NCBI GenBank assembly: GCA_003132425.1
Contig: PKXS01000096.1
Location: forward strand, 14,042-64,130
DNA: 50,089 nt
Direction of reading: 5' to 3'
Source of the DNA: Gammaproteobacteria bacterium
GTDB taxonomy: Bacteria; Pseudomonadota; Gammaproteobacteria; Steroidobacterales; Steroidobacteraceae
This document shows, in pieces, positions 15,358 through 24,700 of this stretch. Position 1 is the stretch's first letter. Every line of letters begins with the position of its first letter. The notes beneath the pieces were generated by a model, which saw only the letters and a list, made by a program, of their open reading frames with translations, ran no database searches and was not told where the DNA came from. The position numbers and the translations under genes are program-made.

Positions 15358-17346
15358 TTAGCCCATCAGGAGCAGGGTTTCAGCGTGTTCCACGGCCTCC
15401 GGGGTCCCGCACACGACCACCACGTCGCCCTCTTTGAAGACTGTATCCGGGCTGGGCTCGCGGCCCACGATGCCGTCGCGGCGCACCGCGCTGACGGCGG
15501 CCACCGACCCACGGCCTAAAAGCTCGGCGATGCTTCTGCCGACGGCCCAGGCGTGCGGCGGCAGTATGACGCTGTGCAATTCCTCGCGAAATGCGTGGGT
15601 TTCATCCAAATGTTCGGCGCCTGCGGCTCTGAAGTACTGCCGCAGCATGCTGTAGCGGCCGCTGCGGATGTCGTTGACCGTTCGAATGACGCGAGACACG
15701 GGCAATTTCAGCAACAGCAATAGGTGAGACAGCAGCATCAAGCTGGCTTCGAAGGTTTCCGGCACCACTTCGGTGGCTCCCGCCGCCTGCAATTGCTCGA
15801 GCTTGGTGTCGTCCTGCGTCCGCACCAATATGGGCACGTCGGCGCGCAATTCGCGCACCGCGCGCAATATTCTCAACGCCACCTCAGGGCCGGCGAAGGT
15901 GATCACCACGCAGCTCGCGTGCGCGACTCCCACGTTTTGCAATACCTCGACCTGCCCCGCGTCACCGTATATGACGGGATCGCCCGCCTGCCGGCCGAGG
16001 CGAATACGGTACGGATCGAGATCAAGCGCAATGAATTCGAAGCCCGTTTGCTCGAGCACGCGCGCGATGTTCTGCCCCACCCGGCCGAAACCGCAAATCA
16101 CCACGTGATCGCGCTCCGCAACCGCGAGAGTCGCGCGACTCTCGCGCATCGCCTCGGTGTGCGGCGGACCGGATTCGCTCAACAGGGCGCGCGTAATGCG
16201 GCGATTATGCCGTATCAGAAAGGGCGAGAGCACCATGCTCAGCACGGTGGCCGCGAGCAGCGGCTGCACCACCGCCGGATCGAGCAATTCGCGTCTCAGC
16301 AAAAGGGTCAATAGCGCAAACCCGAATTCCCCGCCTTGCGCCACCACCACGCCGGTGCGCAATGATTTAAACCAGCTCTTGGTTGCCGGTTCCGCGACCA
16401 GGGTGACGATCGCCGCTTTCAGCACCAGCATTCCCGCGAGTATGGCGGTGACCAACGGCAAGTGCCGCAGCAGCAACTGAACGTCGAGCAGCATGCCGAC
16501 CGTTATGAAAAACAGGCCGAGCAAAACTTCGCGATAGGAACGAATCGTCGCCTCGACTTGGTGACGAAATTCGGTTTCCGCCAGCATCATTCCCGCTAAA
16601 AATGCGCCGAGCGCCAGCGATAGGCCGACGGCATGGGTCGCCCACGAGGAGGCCAGGACCGCCAGCAAAACCGCCAGGGAAAACAATTCCGCGGAGCGCA
16701 CCGAGGCAATGACGACGAACAATGGCCGCAACAGCCAGCGCCCGGCGGCCAATACCAAGAGCAATGCCAGAGCGGCTGCGCCGATGGCGCCGATGATATG
16801 CCTTGCATCGGCGCCGCGGCCACCGGAGCTCAATACCGATACCAGAGCGAGCAGCAGCGGAAAGCTCAGATCCTGAAACAGACAAATCGCCACCGCGAGG
16901 CGGCCATGCGTCCGATTGTTCTCCGACTGTTCCGTGAGCTGCGAAATGATGATGGCCGTGGAGGACATTGCGACGGCGCCGCCGACCACCACGGCCACCG
17001 CGGGAGCGACATCGAATAGCACGATGGCCGCCGCGGCCACAAAGCCCGTCGTTATCAGGACCTGCGCGCCGCCGACGCCGAGAACCTCCCAACGCATGGC
17101 CACCAAGCGCGGCAGGGAAAACTCCAGCCCCAGAGTGAATACCAGGAATACCACGCCGAAATCCGCCAGCAGCCGAGTCGTATCGTTATCCACGGCCAGA
17201 GCGAGCGCGTGCGGGCCGAGCAGCATGCCCACGGCGAGATATCCAAGAATCGCCGGCAGTGCAAGCTTGCGCACTCCCGCGACCACGCACACGGAAGCTG
17301 TCAGCAGGATCAATATCTGCAGCAGAGGATCGTTGTGCATACCCAT
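15358..17346 (-). CDS. Monovalent cation/proton antiporter of the KefB/YbaL type
   Basis: This protein of about 662 residues has a CPA2-type membrane domain of about 12 helices (residues 1-390, with LGYLAVGMLLGPHAL and FLVFTLGLEFSLPRL near the start). A TrkA-N domain follows with the nucleotide loop VICGFGRVGQNIA, then a TrkA-C domain at about 580-660 (LHSVILPPHAWAVGRSIAELL). Such proteins exchange K+ or Na+ for H+ and are gated by NAD(H) or glutathione adducts on TrkA-N. Starts at 17358, 17346 and 17340 are all possible. The gene start lies only about 20 bases from the divergent mlaE-like start. No KefF/KefG-type partner is next to it. Confidence 0.87.
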   Translation of the reverse strand: MGMHNDPLLQILILLTASVCVVAGVRKLALPAILGYLAVGMLLGPHALALAVDNDTTRLLADFGVVFLVFTLGLEFSLPRLVAMRWEVLGVGGAQVLITTGFVAAAAIVLFDVAPAVAVVVGGAVAMSSTAIIISQLTEQSENNRTHGRLAVAICLFQDLSFPLLLALVSVLSSGGRGADARHIIGAIGAAALALLLVLAAGRWLLRPLFVVIASVRSAELFSLAVLLAVLASSWATHAVGLSLALGAFLAGMMLAETEFRHQVEATIRSYREVLLGLFFITVGMLLDVQLLLRHLPLVTAILAGMLVLKAAIVTLVAEPATKSWFKSLRTGVVVAQGGEFGFALLTLLLRRELLDPAVVQPLLAATVLSMVLSPFLIRHNRRITRALLSESGPPHTEAMRESRATLAVAERDHVVICGFGRVGQNIARVLEQTGFEFIALDLDPYRIRLGRQAGDPVIYGDAGQVEVLQNVGVAHASCVVITFAGPEVALRILRAVRELRADVPILVRTQDDTKLEQLQAAGATEVVPETFEASLMLLSHLLLLLKLPVSRVIRTVNDIRSGRYSMLRQYFRAAGAEHLDETHAFREELHSVILPPHAWAVGRSIAELLGRGSVAAVSAVRRDGIVGREPSPDTVFKEGDVVVVCGTPEAVEHAETLLLMG

Positions 17347-17364
17347 GCCTGCTAGCATATAACC

Positions 17365-18486
17365 ATGAAGCTTTCGTTGGAGGGAGAAGGCGGCAATTGG
17401 CAGCTGCACTTGACCGGCGATTGGTCGTTGCCTGCGACGGCGCAGATCCAAGAACAGCTTAGGTCGCTGCCCGCGACGCTTAGCGGCACAGTGGTCTGCG
17501 ATTGGTCGCGCGCCGAGGCGCCGGGGATCGGTCCGGTCTGGGCATTATTGAGGCGATTGGCCGAATTCGCCGCCGGCCCCTTGGACGTGCGTCACGTCGG
17601 CAATCCGCCCCACACGTTGGAATTGCTGCGCAGACTGCAGGCCGACCGGCACGCCCTGTGTGGCCCGCCGCAGCCGGCGCCGCCGGATATAGAAGAGGTT
17701 GTCGGCAGGCTGGGACGTTGGGTCGTCCTGCAGGGCACCGAAGCGCGCGCCGTGGTCGGCTTCTTCGGACGCATCGTGACGGTTATCCGGGAGATATTCT
17801 CCCGGCCGCGCGCGCTGCGTGGATCGTCGCTGGCGCGGCATCTCTACGAGACCGGCGTGACCGCCATCCCCATCGTGTCGCTCATCGCCTTTTTGATCAG
17901 CGTGATCGTCGCTTATTTGGGGGCGCAGCAGCTTTCGCGTTTCGGCGCCGATATTTTTGTAGTCGATCTGGTCACCATATCCGTATTGCGGGAAATGGGG
18001 GTGTTGCTGACCGCCGTCATCGTCGCCGGCCGATCCGGGAGCGCGTTCGCGGCCGAGATCGGCGTGATGCAGCTCAACGAAGAAACGGACGCGCTGCGCG
18101 CCATGGGCATGAATCCGATCGAATTGCTGGTCCTGCCAAGAGTCCTCGCGCTCGTCATCGCGTTGCCGCTGTTGACCGTCATCGCCGATGCCATGGGGCT
18201 TGCCGGCGGCGGACTGTTGTCGCTGCTCAACCTTCACATCCCGTTGCCGCAATTCACCAGCCGCCTGCGCGAATCGCTCTCGGCCACGACCTTTTGGGCA
18301 GGCCTGATCAAAGCACCGGTGTTTGCGCTGCTGATCGGCATGGTGGGGACTTACCGCGGCATGCAGGTGCGCGAATCGGCGCGTGAACTCGGCCGTTTGA
18401 CCACCGTGGCGGTGGTGGAATCCATTTTCCTCGTCATTCTCGCGGACGCGCTGTTCGCGATCTTATTCGTGCAAATAGACTTCTGA
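17365..18486 (+). CDS. MlaE-family lipid ABC transporter permease with N-terminal STAS-like domain
   Basis: The 373-residue protein fuses two parts. Residues 1-95 have the STAS pattern (beta strands with LSGTVVCDWSRAEAPGIGPVW), which in the E. coli Mla system is the separate protein MlaB. Residues from about 140 form the permease domain with four to six helices, including the family motif around EIGVMQLNEETDALRAMGM. With the ATPase, MCE protein and lipoprotein encoded after it, it moves phospholipids between the inner and outer membrane. The ATG is immediately downstream of the divergent antiporter start, so its promoter must lie within the antiporter gene start or be very compact. Confidence 0.88.
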   Translation: MKLSLEGEGGNWQLHLTGDWSLPATAQIQEQLRSLPATLSGTVVCDWSRAEAPGIGPVWALLRRLAEFAAGPLDVRHVGNPPHTLELLRRLQADRHALCGPPQPAPPDIEEVVGRLGRWVVLQGTEARAVVGFFGRIVTVIREIFSRPRALRGSSLARHLYETGVTAIPIVSLIAFLISVIVAYLGAQQLSRFGADIFVVDLVTISVLREMGVLLTAVIVAGRSGSAFAAEIGVMQLNEETDALRAMGMNPIELLVLPRVLALVIALPLLTVIADAMGLAGGGLLSLLNLHIPLPQFTSRLRESLSATTFWAGLIKAPVFALLIGMVGTYRGMQVRESARELGRLTTVAVVESIFLVILADALFAILFVQIDF

Positions 18487-19268
18487 TGGCCGACTCGCCC
18501 GTCAGTCCGGTGATTCGCGTTCGAGGTCTGGTGAATCGCTTCGGCAAGCAAGTAGTTCATGACGGACTCGATTTGGAAGTGCAGCCGAACGAGATATTCG
18601 GCATTGTCGGCGGATCCGGAACCGGCAAATCGGTGTTGCTTCGCACGCTGTTGGGATTGAAGCACCCGGACGCCGGCACGGTCGAGCTATACGGCAGGGA
18701 TATCCGGCATCTATCGCGAGCCGAACGTGTCTCCCTGGTGCGCAGCTACGGCGTGACGTTCCAGAACGGCGCCTTGATCAGTTCATTGAACGTCGCGCAG
18801 AACATCCAGCTGCCGCTGCGCGAGCATTTCTATTCCATGACGGAGGAGACTCTTGCATCGCTTGCCGAATTGGGGTTGTCGATGGTAGGGCTGCCCGCGG
18901 ACACCGCCGCGAAATTCCCGGCGCAGTTATCCGGCGGCATGGTCAAGCGCGCCGCTTTGGCTCGCGCACTGAGTCTGGAGCCGAAGCTGCTGTTTCTCGA
19001 CGAACCGACTTCGGGGCTCGATCCGATTTCCGCCGCAGCCTTCGATGAGCTACTGTTGTATCTTCATTCGCAGCTGCGGTTGACGGTAGTCATGATCACC
19101 CACGACCTGGATACCCTGTTTCGCACGTGCAGCCGCGTCGGCGTAATCGTCGGCGGGCGCATGACCACCGACTCGCTCGAGAGCCTGTTGCAGAATCGGC
19201 AACCGTGGATACACGAGTATTTTCACGGACCAAGGGCGCGCGCCGCGTACAAGGATGAACGTGGATAG
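18486..19268 (+). CDS. MlaF-type ABC transporter ATP-binding protein
   Basis: The 260-residue protein has Walker A GGSGTGKSVLLRTLLGL, signature LSGGMVKRAALARAL, Walker B LLFLDEPTSGLD and switch histidine MITHDLD. The motif LSGGMVKRAA is typical of MlaF. It overlaps the upstream permease by one base (TGATG) and the downstream MCE gene by 14 bases, so the four genes are translationally coupled. The C-terminal tail ending RARAAYKDERG is the usual length for MlaF. It supplies ATP energy to the lipid transporter. Confidence 0.92.
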   Translation: MADSPVSPVIRVRGLVNRFGKQVVHDGLDLEVQPNEIFGIVGGSGTGKSVLLRTLLGLKHPDAGTVELYGRDIRHLSRAERVSLVRSYGVTFQNGALISSLNVAQNIQLPLREHFYSMTEETLASLAELGLSMVGLPADTAAKFPAQLSGGMVKRAALARALSLEPKLLFLDEPTSGLDPISAAAFDELLLYLHSQLRLTVVMITHDLDTLFRTCSRVGVIVGGRMTTDSLESLLQNRQPWIHEYFHGPRARAAYKDERG

Positions 19269-20196
19269 GGATCCGAATTACGTTGCCGTCGGCGCGTTCG
19301 TGCTGCTGGTCATCGCAATGGCCGTATCCTTTGTATATTGGTACACGAATCAGCAAGACAAGCGAACCTACCAGCGCTACGAAATCTACTTCACGGGCTC
19401 CGTCAGCGGGCTGAGCGCGGGTAGTCCGATCCGCTACCTGGGCGTCGATGTGGGGAAGGTCAGACGCATCATGCTCGATCCGGAACAACGTAAGCGAGTA
19501 CTTGTCATTGCCGATATCGAATCGTCGGCGCCGATCGACAGCGGCACCTTGGCCGCATTGAGCTTGCAAGGCATCACGGGCCTGCTGTTCATCGATCTAG
19601 AGGAGGATAAGCAGGCGGTGGCGGCGGGTACGCTCGCACAAGGACTGAATTATCCCGTCATTCGATCCGCACCCTCGGATTTCGACGTGTTGCTGAGCAG
19701 TCTACCGACATTGGCCGATCACATCATTGCAATGGTGGACCACTTCAATCAGATCTTCAGCGCCGAGAATATTCGTGCCTTTAATGTCACGCTCGACAAT
19801 GCGCGGCGGGCGAGCGAGCGCTTGCCCAACACGGTACGCGATGCGCAGGAATTGGTCGCCGAGATGCGCGCGGCTTCGCGCGAGGTGCAGGAAGCCGCCT
19901 CCGACATACATGGAATCGCCACGGACGCGGCACCCGCCGTCAAGCAGTCTCTCGCCAATGTTCAGCATGTCACGGAAAGACTTTCCAGCACCGCGGACCG
20001 CTTGGATCGCTTTCTAGCCGACAATGAGGCCGGTATTTCGCACTTCACGAATCAGGGCCTACCGGAATTCGAACGGCTGCTGCACGAGAGTCGTGATGCT
20101 GCCCGGGATTTCCGCGACCTGTCCCGCTCGCTGAAACAAAACCCCTCGCAGCTGATTTATGAGTCCACCTATCGCGGTATCGAGGTGCCCAGATGA
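19255..20196 (+). CDS. MlaD-type MCE domain protein
   Basis: The 313-residue protein has a single N-terminal membrane helix at about 9-28 (YVAVGAFVLLVIAMAVSFVYW), then one MCE domain at about 35-120 (YFTGSVSGLSAGSPIRYLGVDVGKV, then DLEEDKQ). The rest is helical with a long coiled-coil-like stretch (about 155-290). MCE proteins form a hexameric ring on the periplasmic side that threads lipids. The longer helical tail and single MCE domain place it closer to the MlaD/Mce-type of non-E. coli systems. It overlaps both neighbours. Confidence 0.88.
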   Translation: MNVDRDPNYVAVGAFVLLVIAMAVSFVYWYTNQQDKRTYQRYEIYFTGSVSGLSAGSPIRYLGVDVGKVRRIMLDPEQRKRVLVIADIESSAPIDSGTLAALSLQGITGLLFIDLEEDKQAVAAGTLAQGLNYPVIRSAPSDFDVLLSSLPTLADHIIAMVDHFNQIFSAENIRAFNVTLDNARRASERLPNTVRDAQELVAEMRAASREVQEAASDIHGIATDAAPAVKQSLANVQHVTERLSSTADRLDRFLADNEAGISHFTNQGLPEFERLLHESRDAARDFRDLSRSLKQNPSQLIYESTYRGIEVPR

Positions 20197-20810
20197 GCCG
20201 CCTGCTGGCATTGACCTGCACGCTCGCCTTGGCAGCCTGCACCGGCACCTTGTTCAAGGACCGGGCGGTGCCGCCGTCCGTCTATCTGCTCTCGGCGACT
20301 GCGGGGACGCCGGGTCCGAGCATACCGGCCGATCTCGCGGTTCTGAAGCCCCGCGTGCGCGTGGGTCTCGATACGGACCGCGTTGCGGCGTTATATCCGG
20401 ATCGGCGTTTGGATTATTTCGCCGGCGCGCGCTGGAGCGGACCGCTCGACGAAGTCGTTCATGACCTGGCGGTGCAGATGTTTCGCACTCACGCAAATTT
20501 TCGCAACGTCAGCGCCGACCGGTCGGTCTTTGCGAATGGATATTGGTTGGAAATCGACGTGCTGGATTTTCAGGCCGAATACTTGTCCGCCGACACCGCG
20601 CCAACCGTCCACGTGCATCTCTCCGGTCGAATCGGCACTTCCGCCAGTCGCCGCGCGCTAAGCCAGTTCGAGGCCAGTTCACGCCAAGCTGCCGCGGACA
20701 ATCGCTTGACCGCGATTATCGCAGCGTATGAACAAGCAGCGGATGCAGCTCTTGCCGACATCGTTTCCGATGCAACCGCGGCGCTCGACAAGGGATTGGA
20801 ACGCCAATAG
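20193..20810 (+). CDS. ABC-type transport auxiliary lipoprotein, PqiC-like
   Basis: This 205-residue protein starts MSRLLALTCTLALAAC; Cys16 lies in the lipobox LAAC, so it is a lipoprotein. The mature domain (YLLSATAGTPG, then LKPRVRVGLDTDRVAAL, then VVHDLAVQMFRTHANF) matches the PqiC/YmbA-type auxiliary domain that sits in the periplasm and can link an MCE ring to the outer membrane. It overlaps the MCE gene by 4 bases (ATGA). In E. coli this type belongs to the pqi system and not to mla, so here the operon combines both schemes. MlaC and MlaA are not in the window. Confidence 0.83.
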   Translation: MSRLLALTCTLALAACTGTLFKDRAVPPSVYLLSATAGTPGPSIPADLAVLKPRVRVGLDTDRVAALYPDRRLDYFAGARWSGPLDEVVHDLAVQMFRTHANFRNVSADRSVFANGYWLEIDVLDFQAEYLSADTAPTVHVHLSGRIGTSASRRALSQFEASSRQAAADNRLTAIIAAYEQAADAALADIVSDATAALDKGLERQ

Positions 20811-20814
20811 ATCG

Positions 20815-23262
20815 TCAGCCTGTCGCGGTCGGCCGTAGCGACACGGGGCCGCACAAGGCGGCATGGTATGCAGGCCCGCCAACCTGGCTGGAGAGAATCG
20901 CGAGGATTTTCCTTGCCTCCATGGCATCGCCGAACAGTCGTCCTTGCGCAAAATAGCAACCGTGTTTGCGCAAAAACTCGAGCTGTTCGCTCACCTCCAC
21001 TCCCTCCGCAATGACCTCGAGATCGAGGCTCTTGCCCATGTCGATAATGGTGCGAACGATGGCTGCATCGTTCGAATCCACCGCCACGTCGCGAACGAAG
21101 GACTGATCGATTTTCAGCGTGCCTATCGGAAACTGCTGCAGGGCGGACAGGGAGGAGTATCCCGTGCCGAAGTCATCGATGGCCAGGTGCAATCCCATGG
21201 CGTACAGCTCGTTCAGAAGGCCAATGGTCCGTTTTGGATCGGTCATCAACGTGGTTTCCGTGACCTCCAGTTCGAAACACGTCGGCGAAACCGCGTGCTT
21301 GCGGAATACCCCCCGGCATCGCGCGATGAAGCTTGCCTGCTTCAACTGCCGCAGCGAGAGATTAATGGCGATACGGCCCGGTTCCGGCACCGTTTTCTGC
21401 CACTCGCGATAGTCGGAGCAGACACGGTTCAATACCCATTCGCCGATGTCCAAAATGAGGCTGGTCTCCTCGGCCAGGGGAATAAAGTGCGAAGGCGAAA
21501 TATCGCCATGGCCCGGCAAGCGCCAGCGCAATAAGGCTTCCGCGCCCACCACTCGGCCGTCGCGCAGGTCCACCTTGGATTGATACAGAATCACCAATTC
21601 GTCGCGCTCCAGCGCGCGCCGTAACTTGCTCTTCAGCATCAAGCGCTCGACCGCCGCGGCATTCATTTCGGGAACGTAGAACGCGCTGGAATTGCCGCCG
21701 TTCTGCTTGGAGTGATACATCGCCGCGTCGGCATTGCGGATTAGATCGATCACGTTCTCGGCGTCGTAGGGGCAGATCGCAACGCCGACGCTGGCGGTCA
21801 AATAAACCTCTTGCTGGTTGACGTAGAAGGTTCGGCTGATCTCATCGAGCAGGGTACGGGCCAGGGCGCCCAAGCTGGCGCGGTTGTCGATATCGACCGG
21901 CAAGTCGTCGATAAATATGGCGAATTCATCGCCCGCCAGCCGGCCGATGACCGTGTCCTTGCTCAAGTTTCGGGTAAGCCGCTCGCTCAAAATCTCCAGC
22001 GTGCGATCGCCCGCGGAGTGACCGAAGGTATCGTTGACCTCTTTGAATCGATCCAAATCCAGATACAGCAGCGCCAGACCGCGCTGATTGCGCCGCGATC
22101 GCGCGATCGCCTGCTGCAGCAAATGCTGGAATTGCATTCGATTCGGCATTTTGGTCAACGTGTCGTAGCGCGCCAAGTAGCGGATGCGCCGCTCGGCGCG
22201 CTTGCGCTCGGTTATATTGCGCGCGACGTAGATGTTGCCCTGGAATTGCGGGTCGTCGGTGGTAATCGTCGAGCTCGCCATGGAAACCGGAATGGTCTGC
22301 CCGCTGGCCGTGCGCAGCACCGTTTCGCGCGCTTCCGGCGCGGCACTCGATAAATCGAATGCGCTGCGATGCGCATCGTCGATGAAACTCACCAACGGCT
22401 TGGTCAGCAAATCCACCTCGCCGTAGCCCAACAGCCGCTGTGCGGCCTCGTTGCAACTTTTCACGATGCCATCGGGCGAGGTCACCAGCACCGCATCGCT
22501 CAGGCTGTTGAGCACCGTATTGAGGTAGTTCTTGGTGATCGTGGTTTCCGCCAATTTTTGGCGCATGCGCTCGAGCGCTCGTTGCAACTCGCCCAGCTCG
22601 TCATGGCGCACCACGGCGAGGGGGCGCGTGTAGTCGCCTTGGCCGATTCGCTCCGCGCTCTTGATCAGCGCAGAGATGGGACGCGCCAGTTGGCGGGCGA
22701 CGAACCATGCGCCGAGCAAGCCCAGAGCGAGCAACGGCAGGGTGATTGCCGCAAGCAATCCGCGTTTCCGTTTGACCTGAGTTCCCTGCTTGCTCTCCAG
22801 TTGCGTGCGTATGCTGCCGAGGGTTTCGTGCATTTTGGCGCGGCTTAGTGCGATCCGCAGGCTCCCGGACCGCATGTTGCTTTGCAAGACATAGGGTCCC
22901 AGAGTCGAATGCTGCACGACGGGGTTGCTGCCGCTGAACAATACGACGCCGTTCGCATCCAACACTTCGACGTGCTCGATATCCCGCTCGTCGAGCAGCC
23001 GGTCCGCGATCGACGATACCGCCGCGATGTTGCCCGAGGCGAGCGCGGGGGCAAGCAGCGAGCCGGCGATTTTACTCATGCTGCTTGCGCGCGATTCTAA
23101 GTCCGTCTCCAGCTTCTGCTCGACGGTTGCGTAGGTGAGCTGGTTCACGTCCGCCGTGTCGACGCGGTGTTCGTAGAACTCCAGGCCGCCCAACAGCAGC
23201 AACAACCCGGCGCCGACCCCAAGGGCGACCAGCAAGTACTTGGTTTTCAGGCTTCGCGCCAT
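20815..23262 (-). CDS. Membrane GGDEF-EAL protein (cyclic-di-GMP turnover)
   Basis: The 815-residue protein has helices at about 8-27 and 166-187 around a periplasmic sensor region, then HAMP (187-240), PAS (245-355), GGDEF (365-530) and EAL (540-790). The EAL site is intact: EALLRW, the Asn in AINLSL, the Glu in VTETTLM, DDFGTGYSSL, the Lys in LKIDQSF and IAEGVE, so phosphodiesterase activity is likely. The GGDEF motif reads AGDEF, a variant often still active, and the RxxD inhibitory site is not present at its usual position. It ends 5 bases from the convergent lipoprotein gene. It lies about 5.5 kb from the cyclic-di-GMP riboswitch, the first obvious enzyme of that signal in the window. 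Confidence 0.92.
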   Translation of the reverse strand: MARSLKTKYLLVALGVGAGLLLLLGGLEFYEHRVDTADVNQLTYATVEQKLETDLESRASSMSKIAGSLLAPALASGNIAAVSSIADRLLDERDIEHVEVLDANGVVLFSGSNPVVQHSTLGPYVLQSNMRSGSLRIALSRAKMHETLGSIRTQLESKQGTQVKRKRGLLAAITLPLLALGLLGAWFVARQLARPISALIKSAERIGQGDYTRPLAVVRHDELGELQRALERMRQKLAETTITKNYLNTVLNSLSDAVLVTSPDGIVKSCNEAAQRLLGYGEVDLLTKPLVSFIDDAHRSAFDLSSAAPEARETVLRTASGQTIPVSMASSTITTDDPQFQGNIYVARNITERKRAERRIRYLARYDTLTKMPNRMQFQHLLQQAIARSRRNQRGLALLYLDLDRFKEVNDTFGHSAGDRTLEILSERLTRNLSKDTVIGRLAGDEFAIFIDDLPVDIDNRASLGALARTLLDEISRTFYVNQQEVYLTASVGVAICPYDAENVIDLIRNADAAMYHSKQNGGNSSAFYVPEMNAAAVERLMLKSKLRRALERDELVILYQSKVDLRDGRVVGAEALLRWRLPGHGDISPSHFIPLAEETSLILDIGEWVLNRVCSDYREWQKTVPEPGRIAINLSLRQLKQASFIARCRGVFRKHAVSPTCFELEVTETTLMTDPKRTIGLLNELYAMGLHLAIDDFGTGYSSLSALQQFPIGTLKIDQSFVRDVAVDSNDAAIVRTIIDMGKSLDLEVIAEGVEVSEQLEFLRKHGCYFAQGRLFGDAMEARKILAILSSQVGGPAYHAALCGPVSLRPTATG

Positions 23263-23350
23263 CCGCTACACCAGGGGTTTGCACCGCAGATCACGGGAAT
23301 GATACTCGTTCACGCCAATCCTCATAAGGGGCCGGGTACAATCTTAGGAT

Positions 23351-24013
23351 ATGGGCGCAAACATGCGAATTGACGTGTTTTCCGACACGGTTTGTCCGTG
23401 GTGCTTCCTCGGCAAGCGGCGCTTCGAACTCGCGTTGGCCGAGCGCCCGCAATACGAGCCGCGGGTGACCTGGCGTCCGTTCGAATTGAATCCTGATCTA
23501 CCCGCGGAGGGCGTCGATCGGGCGGCTTACTTCGCGGCCAAAATAGGCGACGAAGCGGCCGTCCGTGAGGCGCAAGCGACGCTTGAGCGCCAGAGCGCGG
23601 CGATCGGCATTCAGTTCCGATTCGACTTGATCGAGCGTGTTCCCAATACGCGCCGGTCGCACCTGCTTATCGCGCACGCTGCTCGCTGCGGCCGCCAGAG
23701 CCAAGTCACGGACCGGATCATGCGTGCGTATTTCGAAGAGGGCTGCGACGTCGGTGAACTGGAGGAGCTGGTGCGGCTAGGAGTCGAGGCCGGATTGGAC
23801 GAACATGAAGCCCGGTCCGCGCTCGTTTTACGCGAAGGCTACGATGGTGTGCTCGCCGCCGAGCGCCACGCCTCCGTGTTGGGGATCACCGGCGTTCCCA
23901 CCCTCATTTTCGACGGCCAGTACACGCTCTCCGGCGCGCAGGAGGTGGCAGCCCTGGTGCGAACAATCGATCAAGTGGCCGAATTCGCGGCGGCGCGCGA
24001 AGTGACGCCGTGA
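23351..24013 (+). CDS. DsbA family oxidoreductase, FrnE/2-hydroxychromene-type
   Basis: This 220-residue protein has a thioredoxin fold with an inserted helical domain. The N-terminal motif DTVCPWCFLGKRRFE (CPWC near residues 15-18) is the redox site of the FrnE-like group, which lacks a signal peptide and acts in the cytoplasm. The C-terminal GVPTLIFDGQYTLSGAQ holds the cis-proline and the last strand. A Met four codons in (MRIDVF) is an alternative start. The next gene starts with GTG on its stop (4-base overlap). Its partner protein is unknown; FrnE relatives take part in oxidative-stress disulfide handling. Confidence 0.87.
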   Translation: MGANMRIDVFSDTVCPWCFLGKRRFELALAERPQYEPRVTWRPFELNPDLPAEGVDRAAYFAAKIGDEAAVREAQATLERQSAAIGIQFRFDLIERVPNTRRSHLLIAHAARCGRQSQVTDRIMRAYFEEGCDVGELEELVRLGVEAGLDEHEARSALVLREGYDGVLAAERHASVLGITGVPTLIFDGQYTLSGAQEVAALVRTIDQVAEFAAAREVTP

Positions 24014-24684
24014 ATTCGGGCGAGCTGACCGGGCAGCTGCGAACCCACATAGTCGCGATCCCCGATCCGGACAGTGAATTGCACCGGCATGCCGCCGGAC
24101 CCTTCTTGAATCTACGCCGTGCCGCTTTGGCGGACGGGTTCGATCCGCTGCCCGTCAGCAGCTTTCGGGATTTCGGGCGCCAGCTGGCCATTTGGAACGG
24201 AAAATTCAATGGCGAGCGGCCAATGCTCGACGCAGCCGGACAGGGCATCGATGCCCGGGCCTTGTCGCCAGCCGAACGCGTCGCCGCGATTTTGCAGTGG
24301 TCGGCGCTCCCCGGAGCCAGCCGCCATCACTGGGGAACGGACATCGATCTTGTCGACCGAAATGCTACCGCGCCGCAGTATCGCCCACAGCTGACGAGCG
24401 AGGAGTTTGCGCCGCCGGGGCCGTACGCAGCGCTGGCGACGTGGTTGGATGCCAACGCGACCCGCTTCGGATTTTTCCGCCCGTATCGCGGCGTGTCATC
24501 CGGCGTGCGGCCCGAACCCTGGCACTTCAGCTTTGCGCCGATAGCCGAAAATGCCCGCCGCAGTTTGACGCCTGGGATATTGAAGGCGGCGCTGGTCGAC
24601 GCGCCTCTGATGGGCAAGACGCACGTCTTGGCAAGGCTCGATGAACTGCATGCTCGCTTCGTGGCGAGCATCGATTGGCCTTGA
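24010..24684 (+). CDS. M15 family peptidase (D-alanyl-D-alanine carboxypeptidase, VanY-like)
   Basis: The 224-residue protein has the zinc ligands of the M15B family: SRHHWGTDIDL (His and Asp pair) and EPWHFSF (third His). It would cleave D-Ala-D-Ala ends of peptidoglycan precursors. It starts with GTG at 24010, overlapping the DsbA-like stop by 4 bases. No signal peptide is visible at the chosen start, so export is uncertain; other starts do not improve this. It stands at the end of a two-gene unit. It could also cleave other D-amino-acid ends. Confidence 0.85.
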   Translation: MNSGELTGQLRTHIVAIPDPDSELHRHAAGPFLNLRRAALADGFDPLPVSSFRDFGRQLAIWNGKFNGERPMLDAAGQGIDARALSPAERVAAILQWSALPGASRHHWGTDIDLVDRNATAPQYRPQLTSEEFAPPGPYAALATWLDANATRFGFFRPYRGVSSGVRPEPWHFSFAPIAENARRSLTPGILKAALVDAPLMGKTHVLARLDELHARFVASIDWP

Positions 24685-24700
24685 GCGAACCGATGGCCCC

